Source of the DNA: Cyclobacteriaceae bacterium
Lineage (GTDB): Bacteria > Bacteroidota > Bacteroidia > Cytophagales > Cyclobacteriaceae
NCBI GenBank assembly: GCA_016787755.1
Contig: JAEUUA010000013.1
Location: forward strand, 62,001-126,000
DNA: 64,000 nucleotides
Direction of reading: 5' to 3'
This document shows positions 38,553 to 47,184 of the stretch, piece after piece. How positions within the stretch are numbered: position 1 is the stretch's first letter; each line of letters starts with the position of its first letter. A program made the translations under genes and the position numbers. The notes under the pieces are model-generated. The model worked only from the letters and a program-made list of their open reading frames with translations. It had not been told where the DNA came from and made no database searches.

Positions 38553-40943
38553 ATGAATCGATTACCGCTTCTCTTTGCTATTCTATTTATCGCTTGCAGT
38601 CACCCTGAAAAGACTGACTTTAGAAGTTTTGTTGCTGAAACATCTTCTATCATCGGTAAAAGTAATTATCTCAACTCGCCTTTCTTAACAGCTGGTGATC
38701 GGGTTTATCTGGTAGGTCATCAGGATGGAACGTTCCCTGAACTTGGCTGGCATATTAAAGGCGAGATGGGCGGCATCTGGAACCATCCTATTAAACTGAT
38801 GGATGGTTTTGATGTTGAATTGACTTGGGCGGATAAAACACTAAGGCTTAATCATGCCGATACCTTTGTTAATTATCCCTTCGCAAACAAACATGGATAT
38901 GCTTTAAAAGATCAAAACCTTCATATAGAAAGATGGCAATTTGTGCCCGATGGTAAAGAAGGAATTGTTGTTCAATACCTATTAACTAACTCGTCTACGG
39001 CTAAGCAAGATTTCAACCTAACGTTTACCGGTCATTCTGATTTAAGGCCAACGTGGCTGGGGGAGCAAACCAATATGATGGATGGAAAAGATAAAGCGAT
39101 CTATAATCCGGAATCAGACTTATGGCTAGTAAAAGATAGTATAAACACATGGTATACATTGTTTGGAGCAGATCAAACTTCAATCGATCATCAGGGATCA
39201 ACAACTCCTTATTCTGGCAAGGGAACCTCTGCTTCATTAAGTTACCCAATTTCAATTCCCCCTAAGGGAACAAAAGTTATCAGTTTTACAATTGCTGGTT
39301 CTTATGCTTCCGATGAAGCTGCTCTGACCACCTTCCAAAGCATTCAAAGGAATCTGATTTCTGATTTCAATGAAAAGAAATTGCGCTACGAAAAACTCGC
39401 TAACCAATCAAAGTTGACTATTCCAGATAAACACATGCAAGAAGCATTTGAATGGTTAAAGTATAATTGTGATTGGTTGATTAGATCTGTTCCTGAAATA
39501 GGAACAGGAATAACGGCTGGCATGCCAGATTATCCCTGGTGGTTTGGGGTGGATAGTGAGTATGCTTTAAAAGGTTATATGGCTATAGGCCATAAAGAGG
39601 TTGTTTATAAAACGATTCAACTCCTTGATAGCATGTCGAACGTGGTTAATGGAAATGGAAGAATCATTCATGAGATGTCTACCAATGGGGTCGTATTTAA
39701 CAAAGGTAACATTAATGAAACTCCTCAGTTTGCTTCACTCATCTGGGAGGTTTATCAATGGAATGGAGATCGTATCTTTTTAGAAAAATATTTTCCAACC
39801 ATAAAAAAAGGATTGAGGTGGTTAATGACTGAAAATGATGCTAATAAAAATTTATTTCCCGATGGATTTGGGATGATGGAGATCCATGGACTCAATAGCG
39901 AAATGATTGATGTAGCTGCCTACACACAGCGAGCTTTTGACGATGCTGCTAAAATTGCAAGGGAATTGGGTGATCCTACAATAGCCGCTTCTTATCAGGA
40001 GATCGCAAACAATCTTAAGATAAAAATCAATCAGGAATTTTGGTCAGAGGAATTTAATTCGTATGCAGACTTTATTGGAACCGATAAGCAGGCTTTGAAA
40101 TTGATAGACGATGCCATCGTTCGTGCCGACACGCTGAACAAGCCTTGGGCGGTGGCTGAATTGAATCAAACAAAATCTTCCATATTGAAAAATCCTTCTT
40201 CCAAACCAAGGCCTTTTGTTTTATACCATAATTGGGTAGTGAACACGCCTATGGAAATGAAAATAGCCGATGAAGAAAAAGCTGCGAGAGCTTTAGTGAC
40301 TGCAGAAAAATTTGTAAACCCCTTTGGTGTCTTTGTCACTGGCATCGATCGGGATGAATCGGCTGGCTCAGATGATGGCTCATTTAAAGGAAGTAAGGTA
40401 TTCTCCTATACCGGAGCGGTGATGACTTTACCTACTGGTGTCCTTGCAGTAGCTGAAAATAATTACGGTCATCCCGATAAGGCATTGAATTATTTAAAGA
40501 AGATGTCGCGCACATTTAGTTACGCCTTGCCGGGAAGCATGTATGAAGTTTCACCAGACTATGGAATGACTACCCAAGCCTGGAACATCTATAGTTTTGC
40601 CGTGCCTATAGTGCAACAATTTTTTGGTGTCACTCCAGATGCTGCTCAGAAAAAAGTTTTGATCAAACTACAAATGCCAACAGAGTGGAATGAGGCCTCG
40701 CTTGAGCATGTAGCGGTTGCTGATAATGAAGTTTCCATTTTCTTTAAAAGATCAGGCAATCAAATCTCCTTAAAAGTTACTCAACAAAATCCAGATTGGA
40801 CGCTTGAGCTTATCTTACCAAAAGGAACAAAGCCAGATTACAAGATTATTTTGGGTAAAGGAGATTCAATAGAAATTGATAGTCGATTGAAATTTACCTC
40901 GGCCAGCAAAGTAGTTGAGTTAACCTTAATGTTAAAAGACTAA
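38553..40943 (+). CDS. Lipoprotein glycosidase of the six-hairpin (alpha/alpha-6) type
   Basis: The ATG at 38553 starts a lipoprotein signal with Cys15 in a lipobox (LFIAC); the longer frame has no signal and is rejected. The 796-residue protein has an N-terminal beta-sandwich (about 30-270) and an alpha/alpha-barrel from about 290 that contains MPDYPWWFGVDSEYALKGY, a segment reminiscent of the active-site region of glycogen-debranching-type glycosidases (GDE_C, GH63-like). Acidic residues in MMEIHGLNSEMIDVAAY and TGIDRDESAGSDDG are catalytic candidates. I cannot name the GH family or substrate. Co-transcription with the GH29 fucosidase suggests joint action on a fucosylated or branched glycan. 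Confidence 0.8.
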   Translation: MNRLPLLFAILFIACSHPEKTDFRSFVAETSSIIGKSNYLNSPFLTAGDRVYLVGHQDGTFPELGWHIKGEMGGIWNHPIKLMDGFDVELTWADKTLRLNHADTFVNYPFANKHGYALKDQNLHIERWQFVPDGKEGIVVQYLLTNSSTAKQDFNLTFTGHSDLRPTWLGEQTNMMDGKDKAIYNPESDLWLVKDSINTWYTLFGADQTSIDHQGSTTPYSGKGTSASLSYPISIPPKGTKVISFTIAGSYASDEAALTTFQSIQRNLISDFNEKKLRYEKLANQSKLTIPDKHMQEAFEWLKYNCDWLIRSVPEIGTGITAGMPDYPWWFGVDSEYALKGYMAIGHKEVVYKTIQLLDSMSNVVNGNGRIIHEMSTNGVVFNKGNINETPQFASLIWEVYQWNGDRIFLEKYFPTIKKGLRWLMTENDANKNLFPDGFGMMEIHGLNSEMIDVAAYTQRAFDDAAKIARELGDPTIAASYQEIANNLKIKINQEFWSEEFNSYADFIGTDKQALKLIDDAIVRADTLNKPWAVAELNQTKSSILKNPSSKPRPFVLYHNWVVNTPMEMKIADEEKAARALVTAEKFVNPFGVFVTGIDRDESAGSDDGSFKGSKVFSYTGAVMTLPTGVLAVAENNYGHPDKALNYLKKMSRTFSYALPGSMYEVSPDYGMTTQAWNIYSFAVPIVQQFFGVTPDAAQKKVLIKLQMPTEWNEASLEHVAVADNEVSIFFKRSGNQISLKVTQQNPDWTLELILPKGTKPDYKIILGKGDSIEIDSRLKFTSASKVVELTLMLKD

Positions 40944-40965
40944 TGACAAGAATCCAGCACCGAGC

Positions 40966-41415
40966 TCACTTGCAACTCGGACATTCCCAATCTTTATCAA
41001 GATCAATAACAGTAACGATTGATAGGTGTCTTTGCTTTGGAGCAACAATTACGCGTATATGTTGTCGATCCTTTGATGTGTACCCTTCAACCGCATATTT
41101 TGGGCCTTGCGCAGCATCCAACTCGCTCTTGTTGTAATTAACATCAGCCTTGCGCACAATTTCTTTTACCTCCTTTTGCGTGATCTTTCTGCATTCCATC
41201 CGGCAACGGGCATGCTTGGTGAAAAAGTAATCTGATTCCGGATCACGAAACACATCAAGATTACTTCGAATATCGTCTGTTGACTTTGATTTTGGAGCTG
41301 ATTTAGTTACCGAGGGATTATCACTCTCTAACGCTTCGCTATTTCGGCATTGTCTTACACCCAAGGCAATTACAAACAACACTGCAAGCAGAAGATATGG
41401 AATCAGTTTTTTCAT
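40966..41415 (-). CDS. Exported or membrane-anchored DUF4258 domain protein
   Basis: This 149-residue protein has a hydrophobic N-terminal segment (about residues 4-21) followed by a charged linker. The DUF4258 domain runs from about 60, with FTKHARCRMECRK, ITQKEVKEIV and IRVIVAPK. The family shares a fold with BrnT-type toxins, but the membrane anchor and the added cysteines (the ARC and MEC pair, and ECPSC at the C-terminus) argue against a toxin here. It ends on the minus strand 22 bp from the glycosidase gene and lies 19 bp downstream of the dehydrogenase gene, so it is probably the last gene of that transcript. Function unknown. Confidence 0.8.
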   Translation of the reverse strand: MKKLIPYLLLAVLFVIALGVRQCRNSEALESDNPSVTKSAPKSKSTDDIRSNLDVFRDPESDYFFTKHARCRMECRKITQKEVKEIVRKADVNYNKSELDAAQGPKYAVEGYTSKDRQHIRVIVAPKQRHLSIVTVIDLDKDWECPSCK

Positions 41416-41434
41416 AATTCAGTTTACCTCAATA

Positions 41435-43543
41435 TTATTTTTCCTGCTCCTTCTTATACAACTCAGTCTGCTTTTTCAGTAAGAAGTTATGAATAGCCTC
41501 CACATCATCCACTGTAAGTGAATTACTAAAGTTGGCCATTCCATTTTGTGATAAGATTCCTTTTAGCACAATGTCCTGAAACACCATATGCTTGGCCTCA
41601 GTTAGTTTAGATAAATCAGGATGCTGAGATAGGTGCTTCTCACCAAATGCTCCATGACACGTTTCGCAATACGATTCGTAGATCGCTGCCCCTTTTGAAA
41701 TAAGCGCTTCCTTAATTTTAGTGGCAGGCGGAGCAGGCGTTTTAATTTTAATTTGCTTTGGAGGAAGTGGTGTTTCACCGCCACCTAATTTAAAAGCCAG
41801 AATGCGTGTTTTATTTTGGTATTGAAAAATAACCCCATCGGGTAGATAGCCGTATGTCTCAGCTCCACCATAACCAGCCATCACCACAACATACTGTACG
41901 TCATCAATGCTATAGGTGGTGGGTCCGGCCATAATACCGTTACCCGTAAAAATTGATTTTAATTTTTTTCCTGTTTTGGCATCGTGTGCATTAAAGTACC
42001 CAGTACGTGTTCCCTGAAAGACTAATTCCGGTGTTGACATGGTTCCCCCATCGGGTCCACCTTCGGGAAACTTCCAGGCAACTTTTCCTTTAACCGGATC
42101 CCACGCCAGCAAACTTTCTGTCCGTAAGGTATCCTCAGCACTTGTAATTTGTTCGGGCACATTCTTACTGAACTTATACATATTGCTGTAGTCGATGGCT
42201 GTGTTGTCCACATCATCTCGATACTTGTATGGATTAAATGCTTTGAATACCTGAGGTACAGATCGTTCAGGAATATATATTAACCCTGTGTTTGGATTGT
42301 ATGACATCGGTTGCCAGACATGACCTCCCCCTAAATAAGGAATTACCAGTTTCGGTTTGTCTTTGTACCATTGTCCTTGTTCTGTTAACACCGGCCGGCC
42401 TGTTTTCATATCAACATGACTGGCCCAATTTACACGCGTGTATTTCTCGGCAGAGATCAATTCCCCTGTAGCCCGATCAAGTACATAAAAGAAACCGTTC
42501 TTAGGTGCCATCATTAAAATCTTCCTCGCCTTCCCATCAATTTCTGTATCGGCTAACACGATGTTTTGTGTAGCGGTGTAATCCCATATTTCAGAAGGTG
42601 TTGTTTGATAATACCAAACCATTTTTCCGTTATCGGGATTGATCGCAATGATGCAGGATAAAAATAGGTTATCGCCACCTGATGGACTTCGATACCAGAT
42701 TGGATAGGGAGTAGAATTTCCAGTGCCGATATAAAGTAAATTCATTTCAGCATCATAAGCCGATTCACCCCATGAAGTTCCTCCACCACCTGTTTGCCAA
42801 TCCGAATTTGGATCCCAGGTTTTTGCTGCCATTTCCATCTCAGCACTTTCATATCCATTCTTCGGCTCGCCAGGAACAATCCAGAAGCGCCATTTTTGTT
42901 CGCCTGTTTTTAGATCATACGCGGTAACATACCCACGCACTCCATATTCGGCACCCGAGTTTCCAATCATGACAATTTTTTTAGCAACATGAGGCGGGCT
43001 TGTAATTGTATATCCTTTTGTCCGGTCTGTAAATGTATCCTGACTCCAAACTACTGAACCTGTTTCTGCATCCAGACAAACCAAATACCCATCCAGAGTG
43101 CCCACATAAACTTTTCCTTCCCATACTGCAAGTCCACGATTAACAGCATCACAGCATGCTCTTCGTGCATAGGATGCATCTACTTCTGGCTTATAAATCC
43201 AACGTTGTTTACCGGTTTTTGCATCCAGTGCGTACACGGCTCCCCATGCTCCTGACGTATACATAATACCATCGGCCACAATGGGTGTAGCCTCCAACCC
43301 GCGGGGCACATTGCCTATAATTGTAGTGGCATCATATTCCCACGCAAACCCAAGATCTTGTACATTCGAAGCATTAATCTGATTGAGGGGTGAGTAATGT
43401 TGCATTTGCTCATTGCCCCCTAACGTAAGCCAATCTTTAGCAGCCCTGTTGCTCAAACGCTCCTGATCAATCCATCCTTTGGGTTTTTGTTCCTTACAAC
43501 TAATTACAGAAATAACAAGAAGGAACAGGACTACTTTTCTCAT
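41435..43543 (-). CDS. PQQ-dependent quinohemoprotein dehydrogenase, lipoprotein
   Basis: The 702-residue protein starts with a lipoprotein signal (Cys16 in VISC). An eight-bladed PQQ propeller follows with tryptophan-docking repeats, a vicinal disulfide pair (RRACCDAVNRG, Cys130-Cys131), GGGTSWGESAYD, YIGTGNSTPYP with the Ca2+ Asn, and WDYTATQ with the probable catalytic Asp. A C-terminal cytochrome c domain has CETCHG near residue 626 and a later Met in QNGMANFSN as axial ligand. It should oxidise an alcohol or sugar and pass electrons to a cytochrome. The substrate is not readable. I see no PQQ-biosynthesis gene in the window. Confidence 0.92.
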   Translation of the reverse strand: MRKVVLFLLVISVISCKEQKPKGWIDQERLSNRAAKDWLTLGGNEQMQHYSPLNQINASNVQDLGFAWEYDATTIIGNVPRGLEATPIVADGIMYTSGAWGAVYALDAKTGKQRWIYKPEVDASYARRACCDAVNRGLAVWEGKVYVGTLDGYLVCLDAETGSVVWSQDTFTDRTKGYTITSPPHVAKKIVMIGNSGAEYGVRGYVTAYDLKTGEQKWRFWIVPGEPKNGYESAEMEMAAKTWDPNSDWQTGGGGTSWGESAYDAEMNLLYIGTGNSTPYPIWYRSPSGGDNLFLSCIIAINPDNGKMVWYYQTTPSEIWDYTATQNIVLADTEIDGKARKILMMAPKNGFFYVLDRATGELISAEKYTRVNWASHVDMKTGRPVLTEQGQWYKDKPKLVIPYLGGGHVWQPMSYNPNTGLIYIPERSVPQVFKAFNPYKYRDDVDNTAIDYSNMYKFSKNVPEQITSAEDTLRTESLLAWDPVKGKVAWKFPEGGPDGGTMSTPELVFQGTRTGYFNAHDAKTGKKLKSIFTGNGIMAGPTTYSIDDVQYVVVMAGYGGAETYGYLPDGVIFQYQNKTRILAFKLGGGETPLPPKQIKIKTPAPPATKIKEALISKGAAIYESYCETCHGAFGEKHLSQHPDLSKLTEAKHMVFQDIVLKGILSQNGMANFSNSLTVDDVEAIHNFLLKKQTELYKKEQEK

Positions 43544-43651
43544 GGAGCTATTAGGTTTGGTTGATTAAAGATAAGACTAATCGAGTTACCAAACTTTTAA
43601 ATATCCTAAGTTCTACTTGGAAATTGTGTGGCGCATCTATCCGAAAGAGAT

Positions 43652-44467
43652 TTACCTGATCACAAACGATCGCATGGACACCGAACCCAGATCGGTCTTC
43701 TCATTGAAGAACAAAATCTGTTCGTTCTTTTCCTGTTGAGCGATTGAATAAATCAAGGGCAGGTAATGATCGTGGGTAGGCACTGCAAGTTTTGCTGCTG
43801 TTCCTATTTTATCGTAATGAATAATCCCATCATGGTTATGATCCATCAAAAATATTTTAATCTTGTCATCAAACTCGGTAGCCCAATCATACGGGGTTCC
43901 TGAAAAGTTGAGCATACTTAGATTGTGCACGATGTTACCGCTTCCCACAATTAACACTCCTTTCTTTCGCAACTCGTGTAATTGCTGAGCCAACTCATAG
44001 TGATATTGCATCGGTTTGTAATAATCGAGACTTAATTGATAAACAGGAATATTTGCCTCCGGATACATGGGCAGCAGAAAACTCCAGGTGCCATGATCAA
44101 GTCCCCACTTAAAATCATCAAGTATTTCCGTTTTCGTCACTAGCTTTTTAGTCAATTCCGCAAAATCCTGAGCGCCTGGTGCCGGATACTGTTGATCAAA
44201 CAACGCTTGTGGAAATCCTCCAAAATCGTGAATGGTTTTAGGGCGCTCCATAGCCGTAACACGTGTGCCTTTAGTAAGCCAATGAGCAGAAATAGTTAAG
44301 ATCGCCTTTGGTTTGGGTAGTTTGGTTCCTAATTCCGCCCACGAGCGGTTGTATTCATTATGTTCGATAGCGTTCATGGGATTACCATGCCCAATAAATA
44401 AAGCGGGCATTGTATCGGATGCTGGCAATTCATCCATCGCCTTCATAAAAGAACTTAGCGTACTCAT
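43652..44467 (-). CDS. ygiD: 4,5-DOPA-extradiol-dioxygenase-like protein (YgiD)
   Basis: This 271-residue member of the LigB-type extradiol dioxygenase superfamily begins MPALFIGHGNPMNA (about residue 21 on) with the metal-binding His of GHGNP. Other family elements are ILTISAHWLT (second His), FPQALFDQQYPAPG, GLDHGTWSFLLPMYP, VLIVGSGNIVHNL and VPTHDHYLPLIY. The first residues (about 1-18) are extra and a later Met could be the start, but the next upstream codons look coding. The physiological substrate is unclear. It is transcribed divergently from priA. Confidence 0.92.
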   Translation of the reverse strand: MSTLSSFMKAMDELPASDTMPALFIGHGNPMNAIEHNEYNRSWAELGTKLPKPKAILTISAHWLTKGTRVTAMERPKTIHDFGGFPQALFDQQYPAPGAQDFAELTKKLVTKTEILDDFKWGLDHGTWSFLLPMYPEANIPVYQLSLDYYKPMQYHYELAQQLHELRKKGVLIVGSGNIVHNLSMLNFSGTPYDWATEFDDKIKIFLMDHNHDGIIHYDKIGTAAKLAVPTHDHYLPLIYSIAQQEKNEQILFFNEKTDLGSVSMRSFVIR

Positions 44468-44555
44468 CGAATTAATTTAAAGCTGCATTTCTTATTCCGT
44501 AAGGTAAACAGCATGATCAGAATTTTAATTCCGAAGTTTAACTGGTGCTCCACGA

Positions 44556-44573
44556 TCTTAATCCAGATTAAGA
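44556..44573. promoter_or_regulatory. Palindromic operator candidate between ygiD and priA
   Basis: TCTTAATC at 44556-44563 and GATTAAGA at 44566-44573 are perfect 8-bp inverted copies separated by CA. The 2-bp centre is too tight for an RNA hairpin, so a dimeric DNA-binding protein site is more likely. It lies 89 bp before the ygiD ATG and 94 bp before the priA ATG. Confidence 0.35.
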
Positions 44574-44666
44574 AATTTAGCTGCAGGTTGTAAAAAGTAT
44601 CCATTTAACTCATTGTTGCTTTCGTCTCTAAAGGTGGATTACCGTAATTTAGCGGTATTAAGTACA

Positions 44667-47180
44667 ATGGGAAAATCCGAAGTCGATCTGTTTAACACTC
44701 CTACCGAAGACACATTCTTTGCTGAGATTGTTTTGCCGGTTCCCATCCCAAAATTTTTCACCTATCGGGTACCGGCTGAATTAAATACTATTATTAAAAA
44801 AGGACAGCGTGTAATTGTTCCCTTTGGCCAAAAGAAAATCCTTACGGGAATTATTGCTGACTTGCACCATCAGCCCCCTAAAGAATACGAAGCCAAGTAC
44901 ATCCATGATATTCTGGATGTAGGGGAAGTAATTTATGAGCAACAATTTAATCTCTATCAATGGATAGCAGATTACTACTTCTGCACCTTGGGTGAAGTGG
45001 TACAAGCTGCGCTTCCTTCCGGTTTAAAACTTTCAAGTGAATCGATGGTGCAGTTGCGGCCAGGTTTTGATCTGGATGACACTGATTTTGATTTTTCCGA
45101 GAAGGAAAGAATGCTGCTGGCGCGATTAAAATCAGAGGTGCTTAGTTATACCGAAGCAGCTAAGTTGTTAGGAACAAAATCGATTTATCACATCTTAAAA
45201 TCATTGGCATCCAAAGAGAGTATCATTCTTTTTGAAGCTGTGAAGGAGAAATTCAAGCCAAAAACAGAGCGACATATCCGAATTCATGCAAATTATGTTG
45301 TGAAGAAAAATCTGGAAACTTTATTTGAAACATTGGCTTCCAAACCAAAACAGGAAGCAGCAGTTCTAAAGTACTTACAGGAGGTACCTGTGTTTTCAAA
45401 TCCAGAATTAAATCAACAGGGAATTAGCAAATCGCGTTTACTGGATTCTGAAATTTCAGAATCTTCCGTTAACACCTTAATCAAAAACAAAATTCTTGAA
45501 GAGTTTGAGGTAATTGTGCCACGTTTCGGTTTCCCGGATAATGCGCATGAACATCCCGTTTTGCTAAGTGAAGGCCAAGAACAGGCCCGCAATGAAATCC
45601 TGACAAGTTTTGAAACCAAAACAGCCACGCTCCTGCATGGAGTAACCGGCAGCGGCAAAACTGAAATCTACATTGACCTGATTCGTAAGGCACTGGAAGG
45701 CGGCTCCCAGGTATTATTGTTGCTTCCTGAAATTGCTTTGACCACTCAAATCGTTCAACGATTAAAAAAAATGTTTGGCAGTGAAATGGGTGTTTACCAT
45801 TCCAAATTTTCTGATAACGAACGGGTGGAAGTCTGGAATGGGGTACTCACCGGAAAATTTCGATTCATTATAGGAGTTCGCTCTGCTATCTTTCTTCCTT
45901 TTGATAATCTCAGTTTAATTATAGTAGATGAGGAACATGATTCTTCCTATAAGCAACATGATCCTGCTCCGCGGTATCATGCCCGCGATGTAGCTATGGT
46001 GATGGCTCAGATTCATCATGCAAAAGTTTTGTTAGGAAGTGCCACTCCTTCAACCGAATCGTATTATCAGGCTGTGACAGGTCGGTATGGATTAACCACA
46101 CTCACCAAACGTTTTGGGGAAGCTCAGCTACCCGAGATTATATTTGCCGACTTGAGTCAGGAGAAAAAACGTAAAACAAATAAGGGCGAATTCTCTTCGC
46201 TTCTCTTAAAAGAAATAAAAGCTACGATTGAGAAAAAAGAGCAAGTCATCTTGTTTCAGAACCGCAGAGGATATTCGCCCTTGGTTCAATGCGAAGATTG
46301 TAGTTGGGTGCCTAAATGCATCAATTGTGCGGTAAGTCTCACTTATCATCAATATCGCCATGCTTTGATTTGCCATTACTGTGGCTATCGCGAAGAGTTA
46401 CCCAATCAATGTCCTACGTGCAGTTCCAAACGAATTCTGACCCTTGGCTATGGCACTGAAAAGTTAGAGGAAGAATTAAAATTTCATTTCCCGGATGCTA
46501 AGACTCAACGAATGGATTTGGATACCACTCGTTCGCGTTCGGGGTATGAAACCATTATTGAAGATTTTGAAAAAGGAGAAACTGATATTTTGGTTGGCAC
46601 CCAAATGGTCACGAAAGGACTTGACTTTGATCGGGTGAGTTTAGTGGCTGTATTCGATACAGATCGGATGATGCACTTTCCTGATTTTCGTTCCTATGAA
46701 AGAGCCTTTCAACTCATTACGCAAGTAAGCGGCCGTGCCGGGCGAAGAGAAAAAAGAGGAAAAGTAATTCTTCAAACTTCTAGTCCGGAACATCCATTAT
46801 TTAAATACGTACTTGAAAATGATGTTACCGGTTTTATTCAGGATCAATTACACGATCGTGATGAACATCATTATCCACCTTTCACCCGACTGATCGACAT
46901 CACTATAAAACACAAGGACAAAAAAATCGCGCAAGCTGTAGCCGACAGTTTTACCAATCAAATTAAGGGAGCCTTGAAAGGAGTTCGGATCTTGGGGCCG
47001 GGTGAACCCATGATTTCTAAAATCAGAAATGAATTTTTAATGATGATTTTGGTTAAGATAAAACGCGATCTAGGCAAACTAAGTGAAATTAAAAATACTC
47101 TTAGCAACATTGCAAACGACTTACAGCAAATAAAAGAGTACCGAAGCGTGAAAATTGTATTCGATGTTGATCCCGTTTAA
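44667..47180 (+). CDS. priA: Primosomal protein N' (replication restart helicase PriA)
   Basis: PriA reloads the replisome at stalled forks. The ATG at 44667 (MGKSEVDLF) is chosen over a TTG at 44613, because a -7-like TAATTTAG lies at 44645-44652. The 837-residue protein has an N-terminal DNA-binding domain (FAEIVLPVPIPKFFTYRVP), Walker A GVTGSGKTEIY (near residue 325), the DEEH box near 420, a zinc-binding insertion with eight cysteines (CEDCSWVPKCINC to CPTC, about 541-584), and helicase motifs VGTQMVTKGLDFD and QVSGRAGR. All four paired Cys motifs of the zinc region are intact. It is convergent with the plug/MG2 protein gene, only 4 bp away. Confidence 0.96.
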   Translation: MGKSEVDLFNTPTEDTFFAEIVLPVPIPKFFTYRVPAELNTIIKKGQRVIVPFGQKKILTGIIADLHHQPPKEYEAKYIHDILDVGEVIYEQQFNLYQWIADYYFCTLGEVVQAALPSGLKLSSESMVQLRPGFDLDDTDFDFSEKERMLLARLKSEVLSYTEAAKLLGTKSIYHILKSLASKESIILFEAVKEKFKPKTERHIRIHANYVVKKNLETLFETLASKPKQEAAVLKYLQEVPVFSNPELNQQGISKSRLLDSEISESSVNTLIKNKILEEFEVIVPRFGFPDNAHEHPVLLSEGQEQARNEILTSFETKTATLLHGVTGSGKTEIYIDLIRKALEGGSQVLLLLPEIALTTQIVQRLKKMFGSEMGVYHSKFSDNERVEVWNGVLTGKFRFIIGVRSAIFLPFDNLSLIIVDEEHDSSYKQHDPAPRYHARDVAMVMAQIHHAKVLLGSATPSTESYYQAVTGRYGLTTLTKRFGEAQLPEIIFADLSQEKKRKTNKGEFSSLLLKEIKATIEKKEQVILFQNRRGYSPLVQCEDCSWVPKCINCAVSLTYHQYRHALICHYCGYREELPNQCPTCSSKRILTLGYGTEKLEEELKFHFPDAKTQRMDLDTTRSRSGYETIIEDFEKGETDILVGTQMVTKGLDFDRVSLVAVFDTDRMMHFPDFRSYERAFQLITQVSGRAGRREKRGKVILQTSSPEHPLFKYVLENDVTGFIQDQLHDRDEHHYPPFTRLIDITIKHKDKKIAQAVADSFTNQIKGALKGVRILGPGEPMISKIRNEFLMMILVKIKRDLGKLSEIKNTLSNIANDLQQIKEYRSVKIVFDVDPV

Positions 47181-47184
47181 GTAC

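Noticed and set aside
34124..40943. A polysaccharide utilization locus
   Set aside because: There is no SusC/SusD pair and no regulator; two glycosidases alone do not support the call.
40966..41415. BrnT-like toxin of a toxin-antitoxin pair
   Set aside because: The protein is membrane-anchored, and no small antitoxin gene adjoins it.
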